A program made the position numbers and the translations under genes. A stretch of 64,000 nt of DNA from contig JAUTDP010000010.1 in the NCBI GenBank assembly GCA_033439795.1, positions 372,001 through 436,000 of the forward strand, given 5' to 3'. This DNA comes from Sordaria brevicollis. Lineage: Eukaryota; Ascomycota; Sordariomycetes; Sordariales; Sordariaceae. The notes below the pieces were generated by a model. That model was given only the letters and a program-made list of their open reading frames with translations, had not been told where the DNA came from and ran no database searches. Below are positions 20,251-31,630 of this stretch, one piece after another. Numbering within the stretch: position 1 is the first letter of the stretch; every line of letters starts with the position of its first letter.

Positions 20251-23215
20251 AAGAGCTTGCTTGGGAGCTTACTTGGGAGCTTGTTGCGAGCTTCAATGGA
20301 CAAAGCTGCCCCGCCAAATCTACGTCATACGTCATTGCTGCAAGGTCGATCATGTCCCGTCTGTCAATCATCCTGTGCCTTTTTGCTTGTCTCTGACTCT
20401 TTGACTCTTGCACTGGCGTTTGAGAGTCTCCAACGGGCTCCCTGTCATTCCATCCCAGAATTGCCGGATGACACTTTCCCATTCCTGCGAAAGCATAGAA
20501 ATATTGGCATGTTGGCAATCGCGGCCGAAGCTGACCGTAATAATCTGGGAGCAAGGGTCGTTGGCTTCAATGACGTCGATGTAGTGGGGTTGCGATTGGC
20601 GCTATTCCCATTCTGGGCGTTCCTGATCTCCCCCTTCCCGAAATTGATTGCATCGAAATCTGATAGTTCCCTTTTCAACCAAGGCACCTTCTCAAGCTAT
20701 TTCGCGGCTTACAAGAGGAAGTCACTGCTGGGCTGTGTCATATGATCACATTTCATGGCACAGTTCCCAACTTTGATACTCAAAGAAAGGACAATGATGG
20801 CCGAGGGAAGCGCCCTTGCCGTGTCTCAGACATGCCGGTGGTGTTGTCCAAGATAATGTCCGTCGGGCAACATCCGACGAGACGGGAGTGGGCATGAATC
20901 TGCTCAAGTCCTACATTGCACCTAAAATGACAACTTTTAGCCTCCCGTCATCACCTCCACGGTCTCCCATGTTCCGTCTCACCACCGCGTGCACTTTCTC
21001 AGCCAGAGTGTAAGCTTATTGCGGTTCTGCATACACCGAGTTAAAATATACCGATGCCAACAGGCTCTGAAAGTTTGTTTCTGTGTCTTTGACTTGGACC
21101 ATGCACCAGGGGCGTTGGAGCTGGAGTTCAAAGAGACCAAATGGACCGGCTTGGTAGATCCCGGGTGGCCGATACGGAACGGGGATCCACCTCCGAATAA
21201 GTGGGTCTGATCCTCCGGCATCCGAGCCGGTAGTACTTTCTAATGCCGTTGCCCGGCTTTCAACACAAGACCAAGGCCTCCTCACACTTCGTGGAAGCCA
21301 ACATACCGCTACTAGCTTATTGAAACCCAGGCCTCTGCTGTGGCTGATTTTCTGAAGCTGACCCTTCATGCAACAACCCTAACCCTCATTAATCTTTGCA
21401 CTTGCCAGTTTCTTCCGTCCCATCATTTAACTGCCCTGAGGTGGTTGCTGTTGGGGTGATCAGATAGGTATGGCGGGGACGTTCTTCGGGCAAGCGCAAG
21501 GGAACTGTTTTAACACTGCAGCCCGTACTAGAATCCATGGAGAAATCTGTGCGGCAGATCGCATCATGCAGCGGGAGTCCACTGTCAGCTGACAGAGCCA
21601 ACCGCCTGGAGAGCCTCTAGCTATAGGTAGTCGTGGATACTTTTGCCAGAAACCTCCAAACACCAAGAGAATCATTTTGCACAATATCTTCTAATAATAA
21701 CATTCTTACACCGGAATCGGCTTCTTTCGCTCGTGTGTTCACTGCTTTCCACTTATCTGGCCCGACACCATCGAACCCCTTTCCTCGACACTGAAGCCGC
21801 AAATCTCGCGTCGCCCAACTCGACAGCACGTCTTTCTCGACTGTTGAGCTGAGCCCACACACAATACCATAATCCTCCGCCGCAGTGCGACCATTGAATC
21901 AAACACACATCCGGCCGGAATGCGACCAGGTTAGCTCGTACGTCTACAATCCGCAAGCCGGAGATCCGTTCGAGGTCTTTGTGGTAGTTGGCTTGAAGCA
22001 TGACCATTGTACACACCGCTTGTGTTGGAGTCTGGACCCCTTCAGGAGTGACCGATGCTTTGGTGGCCACGAGCTGAAGTATCTGTGTACAGAAGCTCAT
22101 TGGTCGCTAAAGCTTGGACGAATGAGATATGATGGTCAAGAGGGCCTACTAGCGCATTCCCTATACCCAAGTAGTGTCCTGCATGTGTTGGCAACCTTCG
22201 CTAACGTTGAACATTTTCTCCCAGTCATCCAAATTGAGCACCGTTCACGATATCACGGAGCCTCCTGACCTCCCAGTGCGCACCCCTTGACGCCCAAGCT
22301 ATCACGAAGCCGCCAAACCAACATCTCACCGGTCTTGCAACATTGTACTCCATTTCTGGTAGTATCGTCAGAACGAAGAGCGTTCAAATCGCTTTACATA
22401 AGAGGAAGGAGAGGGACGAGACGCCCAAACCGACCTGGGCCGATTCAAGCCGACGTATACCGGTATCGGAATATCTGGAAGAGGGACAACCGCCTTTTAT
22501 TATGGACAGGACGCGGCTCTCCAACTGCCATCCGGTGGCATCAGTGACTGGACGGTTGTTTCTAGTCACAGGAGTACCAAATCAGGCCGACTGGAGCAGG
22601 AGAAAGAACTCCTTAATGCCCACTAATACCTTTCGAAACACACCGTCACCAACTGGCCAAGTGCTAGGCGGTGTCTACCTCTCTTGACCGATCATACATC
22701 ACCCGTTGGGATTCAAGGCACCCAAAGACTTGGCCAGTACGGTTCCGGGGTCTCGACCTTGAGCTTGGACGAACTGGTTCATGGGCCTGTCTCCAACTAG
22801 GCACTCCAGACGAACCTGTCACAGCAAAGATACTCGGCGCACGGATTTCGAAGCGAGCACGAGCATGCAACAGAGTGCATGTTTGGAAGGATTAACCCCA
22901 CAAGCATCGTCTCCTGGTCTTCTTACTATGCCTTCGAACATCAGATACCTGACCTGTGCGGGGATGGTTCACCGGAGAACGAAGGTCAAAGTGTCCAATA
23001 TCTCGAGTGAGCAACTCGTGTTAGATTCGGCGGTCAGAACCGAGTTTGTCGGTGTCATCCATACAAAACCACCACCATCCCGTCGTTCTTGTTTGTCTAT
23101 GGAACTCAACGCTTTTCACGAGAGGAAAAGTCTGGCCCCAATCTATCATCGACCGCGGTGAAGATTCAGTAACGAATCTCTTCACATAAAGACCCTCGGC
23201 ACCCTCTGTGCCACC
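20251..23215. other. Intergenic region, no gene supported
   Basis: Several frames of 80-230 codons exist on both strands, but none shows a domain, a coherent splice set or a signal peptide. Repeated CTTGGGAGCTT lies near 20257-20285. A short CCCTAACCCT at about 21377 resembles telomeric DNA but is only two units long. The last 200 bases lead into the permease. Confidence 0.4.
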
Positions 23216-25153
23216 ATGTCTTCTTCCTCGGCAGAAGAATCGGCAGAGGCCACTATCGAGATGGCTGAAATGACCCGGCAAAGTACCCCCTCTTCTGACG
23301 ATGCTGGAGCTTCTACTCCCTCAGCAAGCTCTACTGAAAATGGCGATAAGGCGTTGGAGGCTTTGGGATATACGCCAGTGAGTTTTGGCGGCAGAAGATG
23401 CGCCTCGTTCAATGATAAAGCCGTCTGCTAACGTACCACAGGTATTCAAGCGCGAATTCTCGCGGTGGTCTAGCTTCAGTTTTGCTATGAGCATATCTGG
23501 AGTTTATGGCACACTCATGTCGACATGGATATATGGCCTGCAAGCTGGCGGTGCGGCTGCTATCATGTGGAGTTGGATCATTGGCGGCGCTGGCGCATGG
23601 GCACTTGCATACAGCATCGCTGAGATCGCATCTGCCTATCCCAGTTCCGGCGCCATGTACTTCACGTTGAAGTTTCTCGCTCCCGACGACCAGGTTCCCT
23701 TCTTGTGTTGGATTGCCGGTAAGCTCTCTGATACCTTCGTCTCTAGATTGCCGCTGACTGATGACCACAGGCTATCTAAATTTCGTGGGTACCGTTGCTG
23801 GTAGTGCCTCTACCGAGTATGCCGCGAGCCAAATGCTTCTCGCCGCTGTTTCGATTACAACAAACTTCAGCTACGTGCCTACGCCGAGCCATGTTGTGGG
23901 TGTCATGGTAGGGCTCACGCTCATCCATGGCATGATCAACACTCTACCAACAGCATGGTTGAATCGGTTGACGAGCGGCTATATTGTCTTCCACATGAGT
24001 GTTTTGATCGGTGCTTGTGTCACCCTAATGGTTCAAAAGAAGGACCGACATGATCTCAAATACGCCTTTACCGATTTCCAGCCTGCATCGGGATGGAGCC
24101 CTCCAGGATTTGCCTTTCTTTTCGGATGCCTTACGCCAGCATGGATCATGACTAGTTGTGATGGTACAGCTCGGTAAGATGATTGAAGAGTACAGCTGTC
24201 GAAAGCATGCATCCCGGAATGCTAACTCCGAAATAGTATTGCCGAAGAAGCAAAGAACCCCCAAATGGTTGTACCCAGGGCTATTGCTAACGCGACCACC
24301 TTCACATATATCATTGGCTTTTTCTTCAACCTGGTCTTGGTCGTCTGCATGGGCGACCCCAATGACTTGTTGAATAGCCCAAGTGGCCAGCCTGTACGTT
24401 CGCACAATCCAATGTTCCATACTGTCAGCTACCCAGAACTAACGTAGCCAAAATACAGGTTGCGCAACTCTTCTTCAATGGCATGGGTCGTGCCCCCGCG
24501 ATTCTATTCACACTCTGCGGCTTTGGAGTCATGAATCTGGTTGCGATTCCTGGCATACAGGCCGGCAGTCGAACCATTTTTGCCCTCTCCCGCGACAACC
24601 TTCTTCCGTTCTCCCATATCTGGGTCCGCATCTCCAAACGCTCACAGACACCCCTCATTGCCGTATGGATGTACGTTGTCCTCGAGATCATCATCAATCT
24701 CCTCGGCCTGGCAAGCGGTACTGCCATTGGCGCCGTCTTCAATGTCTGTACGGTTGCATTGAACGTGTCCTATGTCATACCCATCATTTGCAAGATGGTC
24801 TATGGTCGCATGCAAAAGGGCCCTTGGCATATGGGTAAGTACAGCATCTGGGTCAATGCAGTGGCAGTAGCATGGAACACCTTCATGGCTGTGATCTTCT
24901 TTTTCCCGACACAGCTACCTGTTACACCTGCAAATGTAAGTACCGCCTTCTTCGTCGATTTGAGCTCCACATATCAAGAACACAGGAAGACTTACATGCC
25001 GTCCAGATGAACTACGCCGTCGTCGTTTTTTTCTTTGTTGTTTTCTTTGCCCTCGGATTCTGGTATACCCATGGACGCCATTCCTATACTGGCCCCCTCA
25101 CGCACTCACCTCGCGCCAGCGATATGTCGGTCGTTGTGCCAAACGACGTGTGA
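23216..25153 (+). CDS. APC-superfamily amino acid/choline-type permease (Uga4/Hnm1-like)
   Basis: Exons 23216-23377, 23442-23718, 23771-24173, 24237-24393, 24459-24935 and 25007-25153 encode about 540 residues. The five introns are 52-71 nt, with GT donors and CTAAC/CTGAC branch sites. The N-terminus is Ser/Glu/Ala-rich and cytosolic. About 12 hydrophobic segments follow. Family marks include RWSSFSFAMSISGVYGTLMS in helix 1, GPGG-equivalent AGGAAAIMWSWIIGG, and CDGTARIAEEAKNPQMVVPRA across the third intron, where EEAKNP is diagnostic. IPGIQAGSRTIFALSRD follows. These proton-coupled plasma-membrane carriers import GABA, choline or other small amines; the substrate cannot be fixed here. An alternative final acceptor at 24985 would insert seven in-frame residues. 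The shorter form fits the family better. Confidence 0.9.
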
Positions 25154-26190
25154 TCGTTCCTACTCCCCGGACGGACTCGAGAGAGGCGACATTTGTTTAT
25201 ATATCTTTTCTTCATAGCAGCATTCCAACTGCTTTGCGTTGCCTTAACTTTCTTAGAGCTTGGCGCTGTCTTGGTTGGCTTCTCAGTCAATAGTTTTACT
25301 TTTACATTATTTGAGGCTACATTTTACTTTTCAAGGAAGTCCTTCCAAGGTTTGGTGGGGTTGGGACCAGGATGAAGAGAGTTAGGGTCAGGTTTGTAAA
25401 AAGCTTATCTTAACGTCGCTTTCCAGTTTGCTGCTGTGGACCTCAACTGCGTTCAAGTATAAGTGATATGCTCAAGTTAGGTCGTGAGCCTCATTTTGTC
25501 CAATACCTGCGTGGATCATTGTACCTTTCAGCCAAAGCCCGTGAAGTCACTCAGCGCTTGGCTCTGGTTTAACCGGTAGGGTCAGTCTCTCGTGACGTTA
25601 TTTGCGGATTTTGTCCCTCCATTATAGGCCGGAGGATTCTGTGGGTTGCAAAAGGAAGTGGAATGCATTGCTTGGTTGTTCACGCTTCAGGGGCATGGCT
25701 TGGCATTGAGCCCGGGGTTTACCCCGACCTTGGCCCGAAACCTTCCCGTGCAGATCGCCAACCTAACTTTAATTCAACATCCCAGGACTTCAACTGGTAC
25801 ACTAGTGAACCTTGTCAGTTGCTTATCCGGACTGCCCATGGTTCTTGGACGTCATCTCCCTACCTGGCTGGAGTCCTCAGGGGCACGGGAGATCTTGACC
25901 AACATGTTTCATGTCCTCCTAACACGGCCGAGGATTGCATCCAGCTAAACGATTCCACATGTCAGTGTAAAATGGTCCATCTCTAAATGCATTCCTTCTT
26001 CACTTGTGCTACTACAGTTGACGTTGGAAGAACAGCCCCGAATGCAAGAGCTTCTATATGCTCAACGGGCAGGGCCACCCGTCGCCGTCACCACTGACGA
26101 AGACCACTCCTTGGATCCATAATCGAATTCCCTTTATGACTTCAAGTATTTGCACCAACCTAGATTGTCTATTATTATCATCCCAGGAGA
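25154..26190. other. Spacer, 3' flank of the permease
   Basis: The region is T-rich and then mixed in composition. The open frames at 25646-25986 have no support. I see no gene or RNA. Confidence 0.4.
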
Positions 26191-27234
26191 TTACTCCCGC
26201 ATCTTTTTTTTTTCCATCTTTTCACAATATTTCGGTCCCTCTGCTCCGTGCTCATTGCTCGGGAGAATAGTGTCTAGAAGGATCCGTCTAGAACTGTGAG
26301 CACCGCAAGAGCCGAGCGAATGCGCAGAGCCCATGGACAGTTTCCTTAGTGGGAGCAAGACACAGGTCAGCAAATCTATGTCATTCTCTTCAGTGGGACA
26401 CAGCCGACATAACGGAGTCAGGATTTTTGTTGCGGGAACCCAAGCGTACAACTTCGTGTGGCACCAGAGTGGTCGTGTTGGTTGTGGGCACCCCAATTCT
26501 TCACAGCAGGACGCGACGAACAGCACCGAGAAGACAGCTCTTCGACCACTGACACAAATGGTGGTGGTGACGAGAGCTTCCTGTTCAAACTCCGCAATAA
26601 AGCAGCGACACAACACAATAACTTACCAAGTATACCAGTGCTTCACCTGCTATTCCCGCCTCCAAGCAACCGGTTGATCCGAGCAAGTCAGCAATCTGAT
26701 CGAGGCGGGTGAGTTGCAACGGTTGTTCGTAAAACGGTGGCTCGAGCCGCGTGTGCAGCATCTCGGAGAGAAAGGCATAGAAACTGAGCGGGCGCGGAAG
26801 CTTCACGTTCACGTCAACGGATGCTCGGTCTAAGCTGGGCCTTGTACTCCCTGCTAGCGCATTACGTGGAATGGCAGGGCCATCGCCAGCTATTATACAG
26901 GCTCTATGCTACAGCCACAGGATTACCCATCCTACTTTCACAAATGCGAGCTATGAGGGTTTACTTGTTTCCCATGATGCAGGGGGTGAAGGCTCAAAAG
27001 TCCTGGTCGCGGCTCGATCATTAGATCCTGGATATGTTCGCTAAATCAGATTCCTCTCACACAGTTCTGCGAACCTTCGAAGATATCTTCCGGGGAACGA
27101 TCCAATCTATTTTGTTGAGGTGACTCGGTTCTTTTGCCTTCGTCGTTCGTTTGTCTGCCCCACTTCCTCTGTTTTGATCTGCGCCGTATATGCTTTTTGT
27201 CCGCCCCATCTTCCAATTTTGTCGACGACCTCAT
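26191..27234 (-). CDS. Tentative three-exon gene, hypothetical protein of about 281 aa
   Basis: Three open stretches on the minus strand join in phase 0 at good splice signals. Exon 1 is 27234-27061 (58 codons, ATG start, basic). It is followed by GTGAGA...CTGTAG, exon 2 at 26908-26627 (94 codons), GTAAGT...AACAG, and exon 3 at 26580-26191 (129 codons, stop). Exon 2 is open without any ATG and contains PRPLSFYAFLSEMLHTRLEP and LTRLDQIADLLGSTGCLEAG, which look like helical protein. Exon 3 is richer in Cys and Leu and ends in a Lys-rich tail over a poly-T tract. The second intron is only 46 nt. No family is recognised, and the pieces could fit together by chance. Confidence 0.32.
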
Positions 27235-27940
27235 CTGATTGTGCCAGGTCGTTATTCGAGGTAGTGATTTGCGCTTGCAACTACGAACGTTCCTAGCGTT
27301 GCGAGCAGCCTCCGAGTCTTCCTATGAGCTCCGAACTAAGGGCTGCAATTTTCCGCCACGACTTATCGGCTTAGCTTATCCAAACTGGAAGGCAACTGCG
27401 GGACGAACTCCAAAGGGTCTTTCGTCACGCTTATCACTACTTGCGGGTCTCAAGGCAGATGCTTGAAAGATGGGATGAGAGTATTAGGCGGAAGTATTGT
27501 GGATTGGACAGGGAGAGCAAAACGTCTCGAGCTATACACGTCGAGACGTCCGATATAGGATGAATAGCGAGCTTGTTTGCCTGGAAAATGCTATCTGGTA
27601 TTGCCTTCAGATGAAAACATGCCCTGCAAATTGTTGAGATTAGGGATACTTTGGATCCTGCTCATTCGTGTCGTGGATGATCCACGATATCTAATACTAT
27701 AAAATCCCCTAGTTGTTGGATTTCCTCAAGTTCCTTGTCTTCTTGCTTCACCCTTCGACAACCCAATCTCGTCGAACCTCTCTCGACCAACAAGCCGTAA
27801 GTTTACCTGTCTCCTTCATTTGCTTCTGCCCCAGAATCAAGACACATATTACACGTACACTTGACCAGGAGCTGCGACGCGTCCCAAATAGACCAAAGAC
27901 GTTCTGATATCTGACTGACTTCCCAAATGATAGACACGAA
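27235..27940 (+). other. Promoter and spliced 5' leader of the 27941 gene
   Basis: A TATA box at 27698-27704 is followed by a C/T-rich leader. A consistent leader intron runs from 27797 (GTAAGT) to 27933 (ATGATAG), with CTGAC branch candidates near 27911. The ATG comes seven bases after the acceptor. Confidence 0.5.
27698..27704 (+). promoter_or_regulatory. TATA box of the 27941 gene
   Basis: TATAAAA about 240 bp upstream of the ATG and about 100 bp before the leader intron donor, in the right place for a transcription start near 27730. Confidence 0.5.
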
Positions 27941-28601
27941 ATGTTCAAAGCGGCCAAGAAGCTCTCGGCGAAGGCCACGGAGGCCTTCCGCCACCCCAAG
28001 GAAGGTCTCCGCGCCCTAGGCGCCAGCATCCTCGGGGCTGCCGACCCCACCGGGGGAGCGTACGCCGCTCTACCCACCACCCCCACCCCCTCCCCTGCCC
28101 GTGCTCGGCCTTCGGCCAGCACCAACAAGCGGTCCGCCAAGGACCAGAAGAAGAAGAAGACGACGAGGGCCATCAAGGCCAAGGTCAGGTTCGCCTGGCC
28201 CAAGAACCTCCGCCGTCGCCGCCGCCCTGCCGCCGAGGACGCGGTCGGCCTTTTGGCCGACTCTGAAGAAAACCTGGGCGTAAGTATCCGGTTCATTTCC
28301 CTCTCTTATTCCATTTCGTCCAGCCCAACATCCCTCCAGCTATCACTTCCTCCTCACATCACATTCCCTTCTACCCCTCAACCCTTGGCCAGCAAAAGGT
28401 TTCTACGCAAAACTAACCACAACTTTTTACTTACAGCCACACACCACCGACCGGCCCCAGGCCGACGACGACGCCGCCGCCGCTGCCTCTGCTGCCGCCC
28501 CGCCAACCTGGGGAGACCGCGCCTGGGCTCGTCTCCGCCGCGAGGGGAGACGTCCCTTTCCCGGACTCTCGCCGTCTCTGCAGGGCTACCGCCGCCTCTG
28601 A
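27941..28601 (+). CDS. Small basic Ala/Arg/Pro-rich protein, 167 aa, unknown function
   Basis: Two exons (27941-28279 and 28437-28601) join in phase 0 across a 157-nt intron (GTAAGT...CTTACAG, branch CTAAC). The N-terminus MFKAAKKLSAKATEAF is amphipathic and followed by FRHPKEGLRALGASILGAA. A Pro/Thr/Ser linker precedes a strongly basic region (SAKDQKKKKTTRAIKAK, LRRRRR). Exon 2 is Ala/Asp-rich, then WGDRAWARLRREGRRPF, and ends ...LQGYRRL. It resembles nucleic-acid- or membrane-binding basic proteins in composition only. Third codon positions are C-rich. Two broken copies of parts of this gene lie at 18.36 and 18.65 kb, so the gene has been duplicated locally. TATA box and leader intron are present upstream. 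Confidence 0.62.
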
Positions 28602-31418
28602 GCGCGAGCTCGGGGGTTGGTGGTAGCCTCTGCCACCAACACCACCGTCGCCGCCGCCAGCACCACCGCCACCACCAACCAACCAGTCCGTTGTTTTGCC
28701 GTGCTGCCCTGGGCCGTCGCCGGCCGCCAGAAGATCGGTTGGGAGTGGGTGAGGAGGGAGGGAGGAGGACGAGGTGGACGAGGAGGGGTGTTCGGTGACG
28801 GAGGGTGGGGATGGGGGTTGGGGGAGGGGAGTGGATGCGGGAGGAGGATGGGGGAGCGTGGGTTGGGTTTTGGGCTTTGGGCTGGGCCAAGTGCCGCCGG
28901 AGGAGATCACCAGATTTTTAGAGGTCGTAATGAACCATGGGGCCTTCGGGCATGACTGCGCGCACATTCGTTCGTTTCTTCTTGCATGCATTGCACTTGG
29001 TGATTTATGTTAAGTCTTTGTTCTTGTTGGCGTAATCGTCGGCATAGTGACTTTGGTCTGGAGGTTGACATGATACCTACACTACGGTGCAAGTTGCTGG
29101 TGTTTCCTCTTGTTTCACCCAGGCAAGAAGGAAACGTGGCTCAACAAGATAATTCTTTCTCTCACTACATATATCAATTTGGCAGTTGCAACCCAGGTAA
29201 GTTTCCGGTTGGCGTTGACTTTTGCACAGAGTGGATTGCTCTTTCCTCGACAGTCACAGTAGAGGTATCGTCACCCACCAGCCCACTTTTTGAGGACGAC
29301 TCCGCATCGTCACAAGGGAATGCCCAAAACTTCTCCAGCACTTCTCAACTCTTTCAATTGCTCTTCTCTATTCTCTGATTGTTGTTCCTCCTTTGTTTCA
29401 GTGCCTCTTTTATCCAGTGTCCCATGGACAATATTTGCCCCTGCTTGTGATCGTGCTCCCTCGGCCTACAGCATCCACCACAAGACGGTCCAGTGTGTAG
29501 AAACGCTCAATCTTGCGAATTATAATTGTCCTCGTAAGTGATTATTGGGTTTTTTTTGTCTCTTCGCAGCGTGTTTCGTTCGAAATCGTGGAGTGTCTCT
29601 ACATTAGCGTCGGCCGGAAAGCTGTTTGTGGAGTCCTTGTTGTTAGCTCTCAAGCTTTGTCACCAGAAGCGAACCTCAAGGAAGGTTCAATACTAGCGTT
29701 TGGCCATGGTTCTCCTCTTACCTATACTTGGGAATACGTGGTTTTTCCCTGTGCTTCAGTTGCTTCAAGTGCCTCTGAATGCATGTGGCTCTGGTCTGGT
29801 CTGGCAAGGTTCCTTTCTGCCTATGTGCTGCTCCTCTTCCGTGAAGGTGAAGACAGTCGCACAAGATTTGAGCAGCAGCAAGTGCTGATGGGGTTTTCAA
29901 CTGTCATCCTCGTTGTATCGAAAGCTTCGTGTGTGTCCCAGTTGCGTCAAACGCAATGCTTTGCTGAGGGTGCTTGTCCTTCTTGTGCTGAACATGGGAA
30001 ACTGGCCAAAAAGATTGTGGACCTGTGCTGGTCGGGGGAGTTTGGCATGTTGCTGGAAACGGTCGATCGAAGGCGTATTTGGTTCCTTGTCTCTTCCAAG
30101 TGGGCGTTACATGTACATGATGCGGAGTGTTTATGTTCGATGTCGTGTCCAATGACAAGGTGTCCAATATACGTTAACGCTAGTGCGCACAAGTAAATGT
30201 GTCCAGCCGTGGGCAGTTAGCAAATCTTCAGATCGCCGCCACGGCTTTCTGCTAGTCTGCAGTGAGCCAGTGACACTCACGGGCTGTCGCATCAACAGAC
30301 CAACCTTTCCCCAACAAGCAAAACCACTGTCAAGTATTATGCTCCAACTCTTGTATTCTGTTCTTGTTCTTCGACTCGTGCTCTCCGGCCTTTTAGTCTT
30401 TTCGAGTGACGTGAGATGTCGCGTGATCGGTTGAGGTCCGTCGCGGGGTATTCGTTTCGGGCCGTCACAATGGCGAGTCGCCTATCTGCATGTAATCCAG
30501 AGAGTCAGCTAGATCTAAGGCCACAGGTGGCCACAGATGATTAACCCACTTGAAAAGTTTGGAGCTAGTTGAGCTAAAGCGCAAGTTGGTGAAGAATATG
30601 CGGGACAGACATTCCGTTGATCAAAGACAACAGGCGACGTAAGTAGTCTGGTTCCAACTTCTATCAAATAAAAAAACCGCTGGTCCTATCTCCTACCTAT
30701 TATTGCGGATTGCTGGGTTTCCTAGGCGTTGGTGGGGGAACTAAGTGGTTGCGCCAGGTCAAGGGAAACGGCAGGGTACTACAATTCCGTCATCGTCTGG
30801 CTCGCCCGATTATAAACCACCCCCGTTGAGGCAACCCCTCCAAGGCGGGCAGCAACGGCGAGCTCTGATGATGAAGAGGAGAACGGAAATAAAGGATCAA
30901 GAAGTCATGATAAATCAACATGATATATGTACAAGTAGTCGCAAGGTTGAATATTACTGCGCACCACTCTCAACGTCCCCCGCGCGTATACCTAAGCCAG
31001 ACCGCGTGATGTGTCAACTCCAGCTCACCTTCGCGACACAGTTCAATGAGATCTTGCCTTGTTTATCCCATCGGTTTCAAGGAACACCTGGATGCCTTGC
31101 AAAGAGGCAGTCATGTAGATGAAGTCAAGCTCATGCCATCACAACATCAAGTCCATTACATCTAGATAACTTCAAGGCACAAGGCTAGTAGGCGAGGCCT
31201 CGTCATGCCCTTCCCGCCGCGTCACCAACTGGGAAGGCCGGCGGGAGTGTGCTGTTTGGGGGAGAGTTGGGAAGGCACCCGAGATTTTCGACCCAGGCTG
31301 GCCGCCCGCCCCCTCGAGCCGCATAATCAGCCCGTCAACCGGCCGTTTTCCATCCTGCCACGCGGCAACAGATGACGTTCCCGGCTGCCAGTGACGGTAG
31401 CAAACAAGACGAATTCCA
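28602..31418. other. Intergenic region, no gene supported
   Basis: The first 300 bases are G-rich and give long purine-coded frames that look artefactual. Splice-like GTAAG motifs occur near 29196 and 29535, but no coherent exon set emerges. The plus-strand open frame at 29513-30196 has no domain and an unlikely Cys/Ser-rich composition. Confidence 0.35.
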
Positions 31419-31419
31419 A

Positions 31420-31490
31420 AATTTGCACTCGTGACCAGGAATTTGCACTCGTGCACAGACCAGTCCTCCCAGTCCCCGAGGGGTATATAA
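31420..31490 (+). promoter_or_regulatory. Promoter-like element: direct repeat plus TATA box before the tandem array
   Basis: AATTTGCACTCGTG occurs twice, at 31420-31433 and 31440-31453. A TATATAA follows at 31484-31490, and then a C/T-rich stretch typical of fungal leaders. Together they look like an upstream activating site and core promoter driving transcription into the repeat array. Confidence 0.4.
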
Positions 31491-31630
31491 TCTCGTCCTC
31501 CTCACCCCCAAAACCTCTTCCTCTTTTCTTCTCTGTATCGGCATCCTATCCGCGGGGGCTTACCTTAACAGGTTTGTATTCGCGTGACTGGGGGTCCTCG
31601 TGGAGTCCCATGCTGATCAAATCTGACTTG

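Noticed and set aside
20050..20745. Plus-strand open frame of about 230 codons
   Set aside because: It begins within the 5' flank of the minus-strand LEA-like gene and has no domain, no signal peptide and an odd composition.
21376..21390. Telomere-like CCCTAACCCT
   Set aside because: Only two partial units; this occurs by chance and does not mark an interstitial telomere.
28617..28991. Long low-complexity frames on both strands after the 27941 gene
   Set aside because: Purine-rich, repetitive DNA removes stops on one strand; the stop of the real gene at 28601 is well defined by splicing.
29513..30196. Plus-strand open frame of 227 codons
   Set aside because: It begins without ATG in the longest form, has no domain and lies in T-rich spacer.
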